Shown in pieces: positions 34,372 through 46,775 of a stretch of 64,000 nucleotides of DNA. The stretch is taken from assembly GCA_016785225.1 (NCBI GenBank), contig JAFBJZ010000916.1:282703-346702 (forward strand), written 5' to 3'. The position numbers were made by a program, and so were the translations under genes. The notes beneath the pieces were generated by a model. It was not told the DNA's origin and did not search any database. It worked only from the letters and a program-made list of their open reading frames with translations. How positions within the stretch are numbered: position 1 is the stretch's first letter; each line of letters begins with the position of its first letter. This DNA comes from Psettodes erumei (lineage: Eukaryota > Chordata > Actinopteri > Pleuronectiformes > Psettodidae).

Positions 34372-37300
34372 GCATGAGACCTTCAGAAAGACACACACAG
34401 TCATGCACAGACTCATGTAAATACACACACATAGTTGGAGGGGCAGCAGCTGTTTAACAGGCATAGACTAATGTCTCGGTTCTTAGTGTCATCATTAAGC
34501 TGGTTTCAACGTTTGGGTTGAAATGATTGCAATGTACATTCTTATCATTATTGTTGTTAATGATTCTTGTTCTATTTAAAAAAAAAAAGAAAGAAAAAAA
34601 AGAAACAAACATAAAAAACGTGTTCTGTCGACGGACCTGTTATACACACACATCGGTTCACGATGTGGAAACACTGTGATTATTGTTGTTTATTATTAGC
34701 AGATGTTGTCGGACGATGTTAGTTTTAGGGCAAAATGTCGCAAATATCAAAGAAAGAAAAGCCCATGAGCATACAGAGAACGGTCTGGGGGTCCTTTCAC
34801 TTTCAATTCGCTGCTCCCTGCAAGTGGACTCTCATCAAAATGTGAAAATTGAAAAACCTCCCCCGCTTTTCAATAAACGTCCTCGCATCCACTTACTGAG
34901 GACACGCTTCGAAGTAAAGAAATGCCTTACCGACAACTAATCAACTGCAGTTCGGGCTCACCTTTGTAAGTGACTGAATTGAAAGTTGAAACTGACCTCT
35001 GAGGCCAATTATAAAGTACAAACCGGATTGAACGGCAGAATAGTTGATATTTAGATAATAAAGTAATGCTAGCTATTTTTTTCTTAATACAGTACTTATA
35101 CAAGTATATCAGACACTTTAAATAGCCCTCCTCTTCCCCTTCTCCCCTGGTTTTGTTAGATGAATGTGAATGTATAAACCAATGGTGTCCATTTTAATGT
35201 ACTTGAAAAAAAAAGTCTGTCTTTTACCCCGTCCCCACCCCCACCAAGACCCTCCAGTGAATAGGGTATTTAGAGGTTTTTACTAGTGCCTTGCATTCTT
35301 CCTGTTGCTTTTGTCATTGGTGGGGGGGCTTGAGTTGAAGTAAGCGCAGCATGTGTGGGGAGTTCTTTTGGGGTGTCACTTTGAAGTCTGTGGTGATGGT
35401 TGGACCTGGTGGGTGGAGCAGGGCTGCAGTCCTAACGGTTTGTGCTTCTTTCTCTTTGAGCTGGATTTCATCACAATGAAAAAAAAACTTGTGGAATAAC
35501 AGCACACTTTGAGTTGATAGATGAGTTGCCCCTCCCCGGCCAGAAAACTGACCACCGAAGACTGGAAGAGGCCGCTGTTTGACGTCAGTGTTGGGGCCCG
35601 TTGCTGTGCTTCACCTGCGTATAAGTTACACCACCAACAGGATGAAGGATGGAGAGAATATGACGAATATGACTTCAGCACCGTTTTTTTTCAGGGGATT
35701 AAATTGAAATTTTGGGGCGGGCGGTTTTAAGGAGAGAGATGTTGATTGTATTTGAAGCTTGGACCACTCTATACTTTAGAAGCACTGGCCCAGGTGCAGC
35801 ATACAGTCCAGCTCAGGAGAGGATGCATTGATCCAAGTTCCTTTCATTTTAAAGCATGGTGCCGTGCTCATTTTTTATACTGTAACATACGTACATCTGT
35901 ACATTCTTACAGTGGGAGTGCCTGATCCCTGTGGCCTTGCTCTGGTCTTGTGCTCAATTTTATTTTCTTCAAAGAACAGTGATTTAGACTAAACTGAGGG
36001 ACATTTACTGGAGTACAACATAAGATAGTGACTGGTGCAGGGGAGTTACGAGAATAACTGAACCCCAACCGCTTGAGACCAGCAATCGCAGAGAAAAAAG
36101 AAACGATAGAAAAGACCAAACTGTTCCAACTTTGGAAAGAAAGTGCTTCAGATAATCATTTTGGTTCATTGTCAGTTTTGTATCCCACCAGGTGAGATGC
36201 CCGCTATCTTAACTTTTATAATCAAAACAGCAGTCATGAGGCCACTGGCACTGTTCTGTCCTTTGAACAGATTTGTTTGGAAATGCCTCCTCATCTGAGA
36301 TTAGCTGCTGTCGAGCAAAAAAAAAAAAATTGTTTCATCCACTCCTGTTCCCACTGTATGTTTTTGAAGCTGCACCTCTGGGGATTAAAACAAGCCAAAA
36401 ACTGAAGTATTAAACGGTGGTGGTTAAAATGACTGGGAGCACAGCGGTGGTTATGATGATTGTACTGGCAGTGAGGATGGTGGTTAAAATGGTGGTAGTG
36501 ACGGTGATAGCTGAGTAATGGAGGTTTGAGTTTGAAGGCCCCTGACGCCTGTTTTTCTCTTTTCATTTGTCAGCGCAAATGAAACGTATCTGGTACAAAC
36601 TTTGACATTCACTTAAATACCAAGGGGTTTTTTTTGTTGGTGTTGTTGCTGCAAACAAGTGTTCTGGATTCACATACAAAATATTACAAAAAAGGTTACT
36701 TTGTAAAGTTTGTACAAAAGAAATAGTAACACTTCTTTTACTACTTGGCAAGTTTGGTTGAAGCTGTGAATAATCATTGAGTCACTTTGCTTAAGTTCTG
36801 GATATGAGCATTCGGTCAAATCTTTAATGAAACTCAGTGCCCTTTGACTTGTCGGTGGAGTGGAACCATCAGAAGTGACAAATTTTTAAAAAAGAAAACT
36901 GAGTGTAATTGCTTGCTGGTACTCACTGGGGTTTTTTGCCAGTTAACATCCTGGATTTTCACTTTGCATCAGCTTCAGCCTGAAATGATTTTCACAGCAG
37001 AAGGTTGATGATATTTTTGCTGTGTCTTCTATATATTTGCTATGAAAGGAGTGACTTCTGTGCAATGGCTGCAATGCAATATGATTTAAAATTACAGTGT
37101 GCTATCAAGCTCTAAGGTTACAGTTAACTCTTTTTTTGAGAGCTTCTAGAGTTCAGTGGGTGCAAAAATGTTATTTTTGGAAATGTAGTGGAGGGCTCTT
37201 ACTGTGAAAGGCTTGGGAGTTCTCCAGTGCGGGCGCTCTTACTGTGAAGTTTCCTGAAGTTCAAGTGGGAAAACAGGATTCATTTTCCTGGTGACACACA

Positions 37301-37790
37301 TGCAGTGTAGCAACAGTTTTATTCACTTACATTAGGTTTAGATTTAGTTTCTGTTGCTGTTGTACAGTTTTTGCTTGGTCAGGACTCGCTTTTCCCTTTA
37401 TGTGTTTTTTTTTTTTACTGTAGAAGTGCCCATGTGAAAAAGTAAGGATAAAAAGAAGCCTTTTCATGCACCAACAGATCAACATAACAAACACACACAG
37501 ATTCTTTCAATGCATCTCCCTCGCTGTTTCTTGTTGCTTCCTCCTGTGGAACGATGTCCGGTCTCGAGTTTCTGTCTCTGACTGTTACAGAAAGGTTTGG
37601 GGTTTTTTTGTTTCTCAACATGTCGGTTATGTTTCTGTCCTCACGTGGTGTTTTTTTTTTTAAATTTCTCACTCATTTTAGCTGCAGTTTTTTCATGTCT
37701 CTCGTGGCACCTCATTTACTTCAGTGGGTTCATTTTTCTGTATCGTGTCAGACATTGTACAAACAGTGGTTGAATAAAGATTAAACACAA
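32718..37790 (+). other. wnk1: probable long wnk1 3' UTR
   Basis: About 5 kb without a supported gene. It holds several AATAAA hexamers (34102, 37773, 37955, 38092), a CA repeat (about 34333-34370), an A-rich run (34579-34610) and T-rich blocks. Mammalian WNK1 also has a long 3' UTR. The true end is not visible; 37773 is my preferred signal. Confidence 0.55.
37773..37778 (+). terminator. wnk1: candidate wnk1 poly(A) signal AATAAA
   Basis: The hexamer sits in gttgaataaagattaaac after a T-rich region. A second AATAAATAAA lies at 37955 and another AATAAA at 38092; an earlier AATAAA at 34102 could give a shorter transcript. Confidence 0.4.
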
Positions 37791-40429
37791 GAATGAATGA
37801 ATGAAAGAAATACAAAAAATAAATGTAGGGAGTCATCTGCAGCCTTTAATGGTATGTTTTGCACTAAGTATAGAGTGTTCAAGTTTCATATTAAAAAAAC
37901 TTTGCGCTTTGCGCTACAATACATTGAAATTTGTTACTTTATTTGTAAAAACTTAATAAATAAAAGTTGTTTAAATGAATGGGAGTAAATGGGCTTTAAT
38001 GAAGTACTTGTGGGTCTAATTTTTGTAGAGGAAATTATGACTGCTTGTCTTTTCAGCCCTCTGGGTCACAGTGAAGCACCAGAACAACTTCAATAAAGGA
38101 CTGACAGACACATGGCCAGGTATACAATGACACTGAACACAACTACAGTAAAAAACTAAACTAAAACAACAGTAACTAAGAGAAAAGTAATGATGATTTC
38201 ATGATCTTCTCTCTGTTTTTTGGGGATATTTTTAGACCTTGCATGTCTTGCATCCAACTCGGCAAGTAAAAACCAACGGATTTTTTTAGTTTAAATTGCC
38301 TTGCTTGGTTGCTTAACAGTATCCTGCAGTTGTTTTTTATCATTATTATTTTTGGCCGACTGCTCTCTTTTATCATGGGCACTTGCATATAAAATATGAA
38401 AATAAATTTAGGTTTAATCAGGCGTACATCAAATAATTTGCAAATATAATTTTAAAAAATAAATAAATGGACAGTTTTGGCTCTCTGTTGTGGCAGTACC
38501 TGTCTTTTCCACATGGCTGCAGCACCTCTCTTTATTCATCCTGTGTAACCTGCAGGCTTGATTGTATATACTGGTTTTCCTTCCTCCACATCCCGACCAT
38601 ATTAAACAGCCTCTTGTTTTAAGTCCGATCAGGAAACAGCTCTTTAAGAGGTGTGAATCGTTGCTTATTGTCCGTCACTATGGATACGGGGAAAATAACA
38701 TGGTCAGCCCAGAGGAAAAAAAAAGTGAGGCCCAGGGAAGTGAGGGAGGAAGGAAAAGAAAACTTGCTGTTAGATTATAACAATAAATTTCCATCATGCT
38801 CATTTCCTGCTGTGATATGAATACTTCACTGTAAAAAATGTAACACTTTGGGACTGAGTTCTGTATTCTGCTGTCAGGTTTGTTAAATATATCTGAAGAT
38901 ATTCCTTCTAGTTTTCCAAGTGTTTAAAATTATTAATGTATTAGTTGAGGAATTAAACTGTTCCTTCCTCTTGACATTTACATGAATTTTACACATTTAC
39001 ATTTACAGAAGTAAAAGATATTTTTGAACTTACACGACCTGTAAAAAGTTTGCTGGGCTTGACTACACACACAATGCTTGTTAAGGTCACTTAAATGTCA
39101 AATGCACTTGCTTCTATAAAGAATAATTTGATACTGATATTTCTTCCTTCTATTTCTACTTTTCACCCACTGGGTGTCAACTAAAAGAGAGAATTATCAA
39201 CTTACCACATGCTGCTACGTTTTAACGATGGTGGCAGCCAAATAATAGTGTGACGCCTTCTTACTCATATGTGGAATTTAATTTTTGCTTCTAAATCTGG
39301 CAGGAAACTACCGACATTTGGGCTTCTGTTTGGCTGAGCGGCTTGTGAGTTTTTAGGAGTTACCCTCCACTGTGGCCCGAGAACAGTGACCTCAGTTACA
39401 GCAGAAACGGAGGTGAATATTTGAGGAGATTTCACCGAGCACCTAATGGAACACTGACGACAAGGTAAACAACCCTGATCTTTACTGGGTAATAGAGATG
39501 GAGACGGAATCCACTGTTTGATGACAGAAATACTAAGAAGTATGTCTTTGGAAGTACAATCTCATTATACATGTATACAGTCCACTCACACAACATAATT
39601 GCACATAAATACAGGAAGTGATCCCGTTTCTCTGCAAAGGCCCAAGAATAGGATGATGTAACTACGTGCATGTGGGGAATAAATAAAGTAATTGATCATA
39701 ATTACTATTTCTAAAAATAAAAAAAAGAGAGAGAAAGCAGAAGTGAAATAACAGGACGTGCTAGCTTGTGTTGTCAACCAGGTTGTGAGTGTGTGCGTAC
39801 AGTACTTGTTGCCTCCATCTATTCAACATCCTGTCATGACCAATTTGTAGACTTTGATCAGAGTGGTCTTTTGGGGTTTTTTCTACAGCAGGATGAAATG
39901 AAAGGATGCTCTGAGAGAGCAGCGGGGTGGGGTGGGGGGTTGTAATTCAAATGTCGTGTGTGGGAGAAGGTACAAATGCACAGAGGCTGCAAACAGAAAG
40001 AGAACATCCAGTTCCTTACTGTGGTTTATATAAATGTTACATGAATAAGCTGTAGAGCCATTTTATTGTCTGAATCTCTATTTAGAAACTAGATTGGTTA
40101 GTGTAAGCCTCATATTCCTCTTTTTATGTCTGTAAGTTGAGCTCATTTTAAAAAGTTAGCATCCTAGCATGGGAAAGTGTTATGCTTGCAGCACTTTTAC
40201 AGTTACCATAAATACCTACATACACTTATCTCCACACATGATGTTCAACGGTGACATAAATTGAAACCGCAGGAGGTCATCAAATGTCCACCAGATAACC
40301 GCCTTAACACTGTGATACTGTCAAATCTGGAAATCCTGCTGCCATGTCAGCAGTCAGCCGCCGGAAAAACATATTTTCACAATAATAATAATTATCAGAA
40401 TGAGATGGTTTATAGGGCATTTTAGCAAT

Positions 40430-40720
40430 AAGCTCTTTTGCCTGACAAAAACAGGTAAGAGCCCACAGCAGCTTTGTGAGGCCGCACTACAGTGGTTTGA
40501 GCTATGACAATGCTAACACGCTGACCTTAATGTGTGCCATCTAAGGTTAGCGTGTTAGCATGCAAACATTTGGTAATGAGCACCTAAACATGAAGTACAG
40601 CTGAGGATGATGGGGATTCGTTTTGCATACCAAATTCATTATAATCCAGTGGTTTTTGAGATATATCGATCTGAACCAAAGGTTGTCAGCTGACTGATGT
40701 TGCCATCCACAGAGCCATAT
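40430..40720 (-). repeat. dispersed teleost repeat copy with internal hairpin
   Basis: The reverse complement carries the same GTTAGCATTTAG/GCTAACA signature as the copy at 26455. GCTAACACGCTGACC (40512-40526) and GGTTAGCGTGTTAGC (40545-40559) form a 15-bp inverted repeat with one mismatch. Confidence 0.6.
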
Positions 40721-43700
40721 GATAACAGCTCAGCACTCTCATGAATCTGAAAATGAAAAAATAACTTTATAAAGTGACCTATCTGAACCACAGGTGAACC
40801 ACAGGCACCAAAGATAAGGAGTCAGCCTGTGCGCCACAGCACCATTGCTGCTCACGTAACTTGAAACCACGTCAAAGAATCACTTTACAGACTTTTCTCA
40901 CGATATCAGATGAAGCAGTAAATTTAAAAAAATCTTGTGACATGTAGACATGCAGAAAGAAAGCAAACTATTGTGTGTGTAAATGCTCATTATGGCTGTG
41001 GCTGATTTTTCTAATACATATATCTTTAAACACACATAACTATCTATTACATAACTTTTTCAGCTGACTGAGAGTTTCCATCGTGGGCCTAATGAAGGGC
41101 TGTGTGTGTGTTTGTATGTGTTTACTAAACAACGGTTCTCGTTCTGTCCCCTAAAGGTTTTAGACATCGGCCGTAACTTATGTAATCATGCATTAGAGCT
41201 TGTGTTTATATCTACAATAATAAAGGAAGTTAATGTGTAAGACATCAGTAAATAGATGATTTTGACGTCAGGATTTGATTTTAAATAAATCACAAATGGG
41301 ATTTTCTTCTTCTTTTTATCCCCCTCTCTTTTCCCTTTTACTCATTCACTTGCTCATTAATCTCTCTGCTGCTCCACACTTTGCTTCAGCTGCCCTTGAG
41401 TGAAGCATTTTTAACCTCCTAACTACATGTGTAGACCAGGATGCCACTGAAGTGGAACGGCCCCGTGCTGACTTATGATCTGGGTAAATACAGGTTAGGA
41501 CTGACTCTCCTCAGTAGTGTTTAAAAGAAGGTGCGGTGCTTTGGCTTTCTCTCCTGATGTCAAATACTCATCCAAGCTGATTACTGTGATATAGATTGTG
41601 CATGAACAGCAAGAGAATCCAAGAAAATATGAGGAAAATGCCTTAATATTTGTACATTAATTGCATTTTACAGTGAGAATATTTTGGTGAAAATACCGTA
41701 AGATGTTTTTAATTTGGTTCCCTCTCTCTGTTTGAATGTTAAACACAGAAAAAAAAACACATAATGACCTCCACATTTGGAGTTTTGGACTAGTTCTGAG
41801 GTTAATCCCACCCCCCACCTCCATGCAGTAACGATGATGTTGCAAACCGGGTGTGTTTAGTGTAATCGTGTAGCTGTGTAAGCAGAGGCTGCAGGTTTGC
41901 ACCAGGGTAATGTGGGCTCCTCACCGGAGCCATTAGGGGTTCCTGCTGCCGTTTCCTCTGGCCTGAGAGCAGCAGCAACAGCTTCCCCCTCCCCTTGTCT
42001 GTTTACACAGCCCAGATTAACATGGCTCTGAGTTTTAAACGCTGCACCAGTCAGTCTGCAGACAGTCTCTGTACATATGTGCTTCAGCAAATTTTTTTTT
42101 TTTTTTGGGGGGGGGTAAAAGTATGTGTGCGCGCCTGTGCTTTTCCTGTCCACATATGGCCTTGAACGAATGCGTACGTGTCCTCTGTGCGTGCAGTTTG
42201 TTTGTGTCGGACTGATGTGAGTTTGTGTGTGTTTAAATAGACTGGAAGAGCTGGAGTGTAGCCGAACACAAACAAACACTGTGTATCTCTACACAGACCA
42301 TCTGTCCAGCAGCCAAAAGGTTACGGAAGCAGACACCTACAATTTCTGTAAAAATAAAGTGCCACTGAGCAAGAAACTGAACCTCCATCTCTCACTTTTT
42401 AAAAATGATTTCTCACTTTCATTTGCTCTAGTAACGGCAACGGAGGAAGGGGAAGCCCTCGCTGTGTTAAATCAACTGAAACTAAAGGTTTTCAGAGAGT
42501 GAGTGTGTGTGTGTGTGTGTGGCAGCTCATCCTGATGTAAGCTTACAGGTTTCACACGCACAAGATTTTACGTGTGCACAAGTGTTCAACCTCAAACACA
42601 CACGCAATTATCTAACGATGTTATATTCAGGAAGATTTTCTCTTAAGGAGATAAACAGAATCATCTTGCACACTCTTTTGTGCGCTCTAAAAGTGCATGC
42701 TGTAGCTTTTGAACCCGCAGCTTCAAAGTGTGCTGTAAAGGTGCAAATTGCCATAAACCATATCAGAAAGAGGTTGCGAAAGAGAAACAGGAAAGCATTT
42801 TTACTGCCACTGTACTGCTGAATGAGCATCAGAATTCAAACAAGCAGATGCTCCCTGATTTAAGGGGTAAACTTTAGATTGTGCCCTTCCACACAGAACG
42901 TATAGTCAGGAATGGATTATTTCAAATTATGCAGTCATAATAATTAGGCCAATAAATGGTTGAATACATTTCTGATTAAATAACAAAATGATACGTATCC
43001 ATTCATGTGGATGTTCAAGATGCTGGCATGTTAGGTTACAAAGTTAATGCTGGTTCATTCTGTATTTTTTTTGTATTAAGGTACAAACCAGCATACACAG
43101 ATATGCACTATCCAAGTACACAGCCATGAGCAATTTTATCTTCAAGTCATAAGGGTGAGAGAACATCCTCAAACTAACATTTACTGCAAGTTCTAGTGAT
43201 AAAACGTGGACACACATACACAGACCAACATGTCCTTGGAGTCAAGAAACAGCTTGGTATGTGGTGAATGCCAGTCTGCATTCAAAGTGTGTTTGGGGTT
43301 TTTGTGAGCACGTCTACTCTATCTGTATCAAAATACATAAATACTTTGTGTGTGTGTGTGTGCACGCACAGAGCCAGTAGTAACACTCTGTTTACATGCT
43401 GTTAAGTGATTAGTGGACCCTGGGCGCGCTGTGTTTTTCCAGGTGCTCCAGTGTGTGTTATGTTTTATAGTCCTGAGAACTTTTAAGATACAATCTGGCC
43501 TTGACCAGGAGAATTTGCTGTTATAAACCTGTTCCTTATTACAGGGGGAGGTGCAGGGGTGGGTGAGGGCTAAAGGTTTGGTGTTTGTTTGTGCGCACGT
43601 TTGTGTGCGTGCTTGTGTGTGGGGAGGACGGGAAGTGTGCTCTTAGTAAAGTACAGTTGCATATGTATGTGGTCTCTGCAAACATAGTGTATTTTGCCTG

Positions 43701-44109
43701 ATGCAACACAGTGTGCCCTGTGGTCAATGTGCTGATCTGTACATTAGAGTTTGTGAGCAGTTAATGGACCCAGATGGATCTAATCACTTGTAGATGCAAG
43801 TTGGCTCTGAAGTGACAACACACACACAAACACACACAAAAAGCCTGTGTAACTGCTGAGTGGCCTGCTCTGTTGGCAGTGAAAGCACTCAGAGTGATGT
43901 CCAGTGTTTTCAGCGGGCTGCTGTGGTACTGGTCCGGCTGTGAATTATTTCACTATGAATTAAACATGATGGGAGTCCAATCTGGCAACAACAGAGACTC
44001 CCCTTGTTTTCGATCTGCTTACAAAGCTGTTTCTAATCAGCAATTAAACATTAGGTTCAGACAGGAGTCTGAATTTAGGAGGCGGCTTTTTCCCCCCTTT
44101 CTTTTCTAA

Positions 44110-44300
44110 CTTCTTTTTGACGTTCCTTTGTTCTAGACTGAAATATCTCAACAACTATGGGATGATGTGCCATTAAATTTTACAGTGACATTCATGATAC
44201 CCAGAGGGTAAAGGGTGTGGTGGATCCCTGGAACCCTGTGATACTGTAATATCCTAATGTGGCTAGCTAGCTAACATGAATGCAGCATTGCCTTCAGTTT
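44110..44300 (+). repeat. partial dispersed teleost repeat copy
   Basis: It contains gaaatatctcaacaactatg, a moderately decayed segment ending gtggctagctagctaacatg. It looks like the other part of the family seen at 26455 and 40430; assignment is from recalled sequence style only. Confidence 0.45.
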
Positions 44301-44746
44301 CATTGCACTTTAAAATATGTTTTTCGCTTATACTGTTATGTTTCTAAAGTTAAATCATGGTCCTCTTTTAATGTTAGGGACTAAACCAGCAAGCTAGCAC
44401 CTTTAGCTTGAACCACTTTACAAATAAACCATGATTCCAGTGAAGTCCTATTCAATCAGGCTAACATGGCTCCCCAACTTTGTCTCATGCCCAAACCTGA
44501 CAGAAATAATCTTGTGAAAGATTCATACTGTAATTACAGTTTGTTAAGAAGAAAGGGGGCATGTGGTGCAGGCTACTAGCTGCTGAGGCACAGAAGCTAA
44601 CTTGTTGATTCAGTTATTTGTACAGACATGACAGTGGATATATAAAAGGAGAAGGGGCCAGTCTGGGCTGATTTATTTGTGTAGCCACCAGTCAGACTGG
44701 AGGTCTGTGTAACGGGCAGATTTGTTGATTTTCATCTATCTATTCC

Positions 44747-44750
<4 letters not shown>

Positions 44751-44786
<36 letters not shown>

Positions 44787-44898
44787 CACATGCTTTCACA
44801 TTCAAACACACAAGCACATTCAAATGATATAGCCTACATTTCTCACGCTTAGGACCCCCCGAACCCACACCCCACACACACACACACACACACACACC
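44751..44898. repeat. (GT)n and (CA)n microsatellite pair
   Basis: A GT run at about 44751-44783 and a CA run at about 44873-44898, complementary to one another and lying just before the long TG tract. Confidence 0.85.
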
Positions 44899-44973
44899 GT
44901 CATGACCCCCGCCCCCCTCGCGCTTCCTTCTCTCATGCTCGCGGACAGTCCTAGAAGAGCGCAGCTCACGCGG

Positions 44974-44976
<3 letters not shown>

Positions 44977-45071
<95 letters not shown>
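44977..45071 (+). repeat. long uninterrupted (TG)n, about 47 units
   Basis: The longest microsatellite of the window, perfectly alternating over about 95 bases and directly upstream of a CpG-rich block. Such tracts can adopt Z-DNA under negative supercoiling. Confidence 0.95.
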
Positions 45072-45072
<1 letters not shown>

Positions 45073-45079
45073 GAGTTTA

Positions 45080-45309
45080 GTGGAGGGGGGAGAGTCCGGC
45101 TCCAGATGTCGGTTCTTCTTCAGGGGAGAACGTGCGCAGCCTTAACGCGGCGTTAACCTGCGCTCCGCAGCCCGCCACGGCGGACCGTTCTCACCGTCGG
45201 CCGCCCGACTCCGGTCCTCGCAGAAACGGCGGAGCTATTTTTGGCTTTCTCGCGCGATTTTAACGCGGAGGACACCTGCTATAAAAAGCAGCGAGAAAGA
45301 CGCGAAAAA
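45080..45309 (+). promoter_or_regulatory. CpG-rich promoter-like block with possible noncoding first exon
   Basis: This is a dense CpG cluster (cctgcgctccgcagcccgcc, tcaccgtcggccgcccgact, ctcgcgcgat) in otherwise AT-rich sequence. At its right end aaaaa|gtgagtat at 45310 is a near-consensus + strand splice donor. TATAAAAAG occurs at 45280-45288 but lies too close to the donor to be its TATA box. It could be the untranslated first exon of prr5, whose first coding exon is 6.5 kb downstream. Confidence 0.45.
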
Positions 45310-46765
45310 GTGAGTATTCAGTATCAACTCCAAACTTAAGAAAAACAACTGTCCTGGTGTCAGTTTTGTAATGATAAAAAGGCAAAACAAATCTGTTACC
45401 ATGCCTAAAAGTAACGGAATACTGTTGCATTAAACTCCATATAAGCATATCGCTTTCTCTCTACTGTCATTGATTGCAGCCAATTGCAACTAAGCTAATT
45501 AAGTACAAGTAGACAAGAAGCAGGATTTAAGAGCGTTTCACACGGCAGGGTATTTTATTTTAAACAGACACCAGTGTTTCTCTTTTTTTAACAGCAGGAC
45601 CTCTAACTTGTGGTTTGGTTTTCTGCCAGTGGCGCGGGTTGCGCAGACGAACTCACTGCGAGACACAGACATTTACTTTAGCACTTGCATGGTGCAGGGT
45701 GGTAATTTCCCTGTCCCGCTGCCAGTCTGCAGAATGGCGTGTGTGTGTGTGTGCGCGTGCGTGTGTGTGTGAGCGTGAATAAGCGGGTGTATTAGAAAAG
45801 GAAAGCTCATTTGCGGAGTGTCACGTCACATATGCCACTTGTGTTGTGACTGTGCCGTGGCCCCATGAAGCGTCCCCCGACTCCGCTTCCTGGCTGCCCA
45901 GCTTCAGGGCTCCGTCTCTGGGGAGAGAAGCAGCTGGCACGGGCCCTCTCTCGCTGGAGGGCTGGCGCCCATCTCACCTTCTCCCTGAAGCAGCGGAGAA
46001 AAACACACTGGCACACGTCTTCTTCACAAAATTAAGTTTTCATCAGGCACTTGATGCTGGGCATCTGTTACGGCTTTGTCTGCGGTGTGTTGCAGACCTG
46101 ACGCTGCAGGTTACAAGTCCAACAGATCCGCTGACCGATAGACCCCTGGCCCACTCTATGGGCTGAAGTCATAGCTGACCCCATAGTTGACCCCTAAATC
46201 AGAGAACAGCAGTGGCATCCATTGACTGGCATTTTTTCTCTGATTACGCTGAAGACAAAATGAAAAGATCTGAGTGGATACCTGCATTAAAAAGATGATT
46301 ATGGAATTTGTTTTAACCATATTGGTGTGGTGCGTTTACTGAAGATGATGTGCTGTTATTTGTTGATGAAGGATAACAACAGAGTCAGCAGGGATCATTG
46401 TGCATATAGATGTTGTTTGTAGTGTACTATTTATATCCAGAGGTTAAAGGGAGGTCGGGGGTGGTGGATGTTCTCTCTCTTTCAGTGCAGGTGACTTGAG
46501 CTTGTGTCCAGTCACAGACCTGCTATTAATATGTATATGTGGGTCATCTAGATATAACTTACAAATGTTGGCATTCAGTTTTCAGAAATCTTGATCATCC
46601 AGTGTGCCAACATTCAAGGTTACTTAAGACTGAATTATGATTCAGGGTTAGTTATACAGTGAAATAAAGGGGATGTGTTGGTTTTGCGTGTCAGGTGAGT
46701 GGAGTGTCTTTTACATGCACAGAAATCCCCAGCAGTACCAGCAGTTTGATGGATGAAGAAATGTA

Positions 46766-46775
46766 TTTATTTATT
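46766..46775 (-). terminator. klhl10: klhl10 poly(A) signals overlapping the stop codon
   Basis: On the minus strand the sequence reads ACAAAATAAATAAATACAT. One AATAAA (46775-46770) spans the TAA stop and a second (46771-46766) starts in it. A G/T-rich element (tgctggtactgctgggg) follows about 25 bases downstream. The 3' UTR could be only about 15-30 nt. Confidence 0.6.

Larger units (their letters stand above)
37800..44975. other. intergenic region, no gene seen
   Basis: About 7 kb of AT-rich sequence without conserved coding potential that I can recognise. Open frames are short and none has supporting splice or domain evidence. It contains dispersed repeat copies (40430-40720, 44110-44300), a polyT-polyG run (about 42090-42116) and GT/CA microsatellites at 43348, 43821, 44751 and 44873. 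Confidence 0.65.

Noticed and set aside
45846..46166. A 106-codon open frame on the + strand
   Set aside because: It has no recognisable domain, no splice context and low-complexity composition; it lies in a putative prr5 intron and is probably chance.
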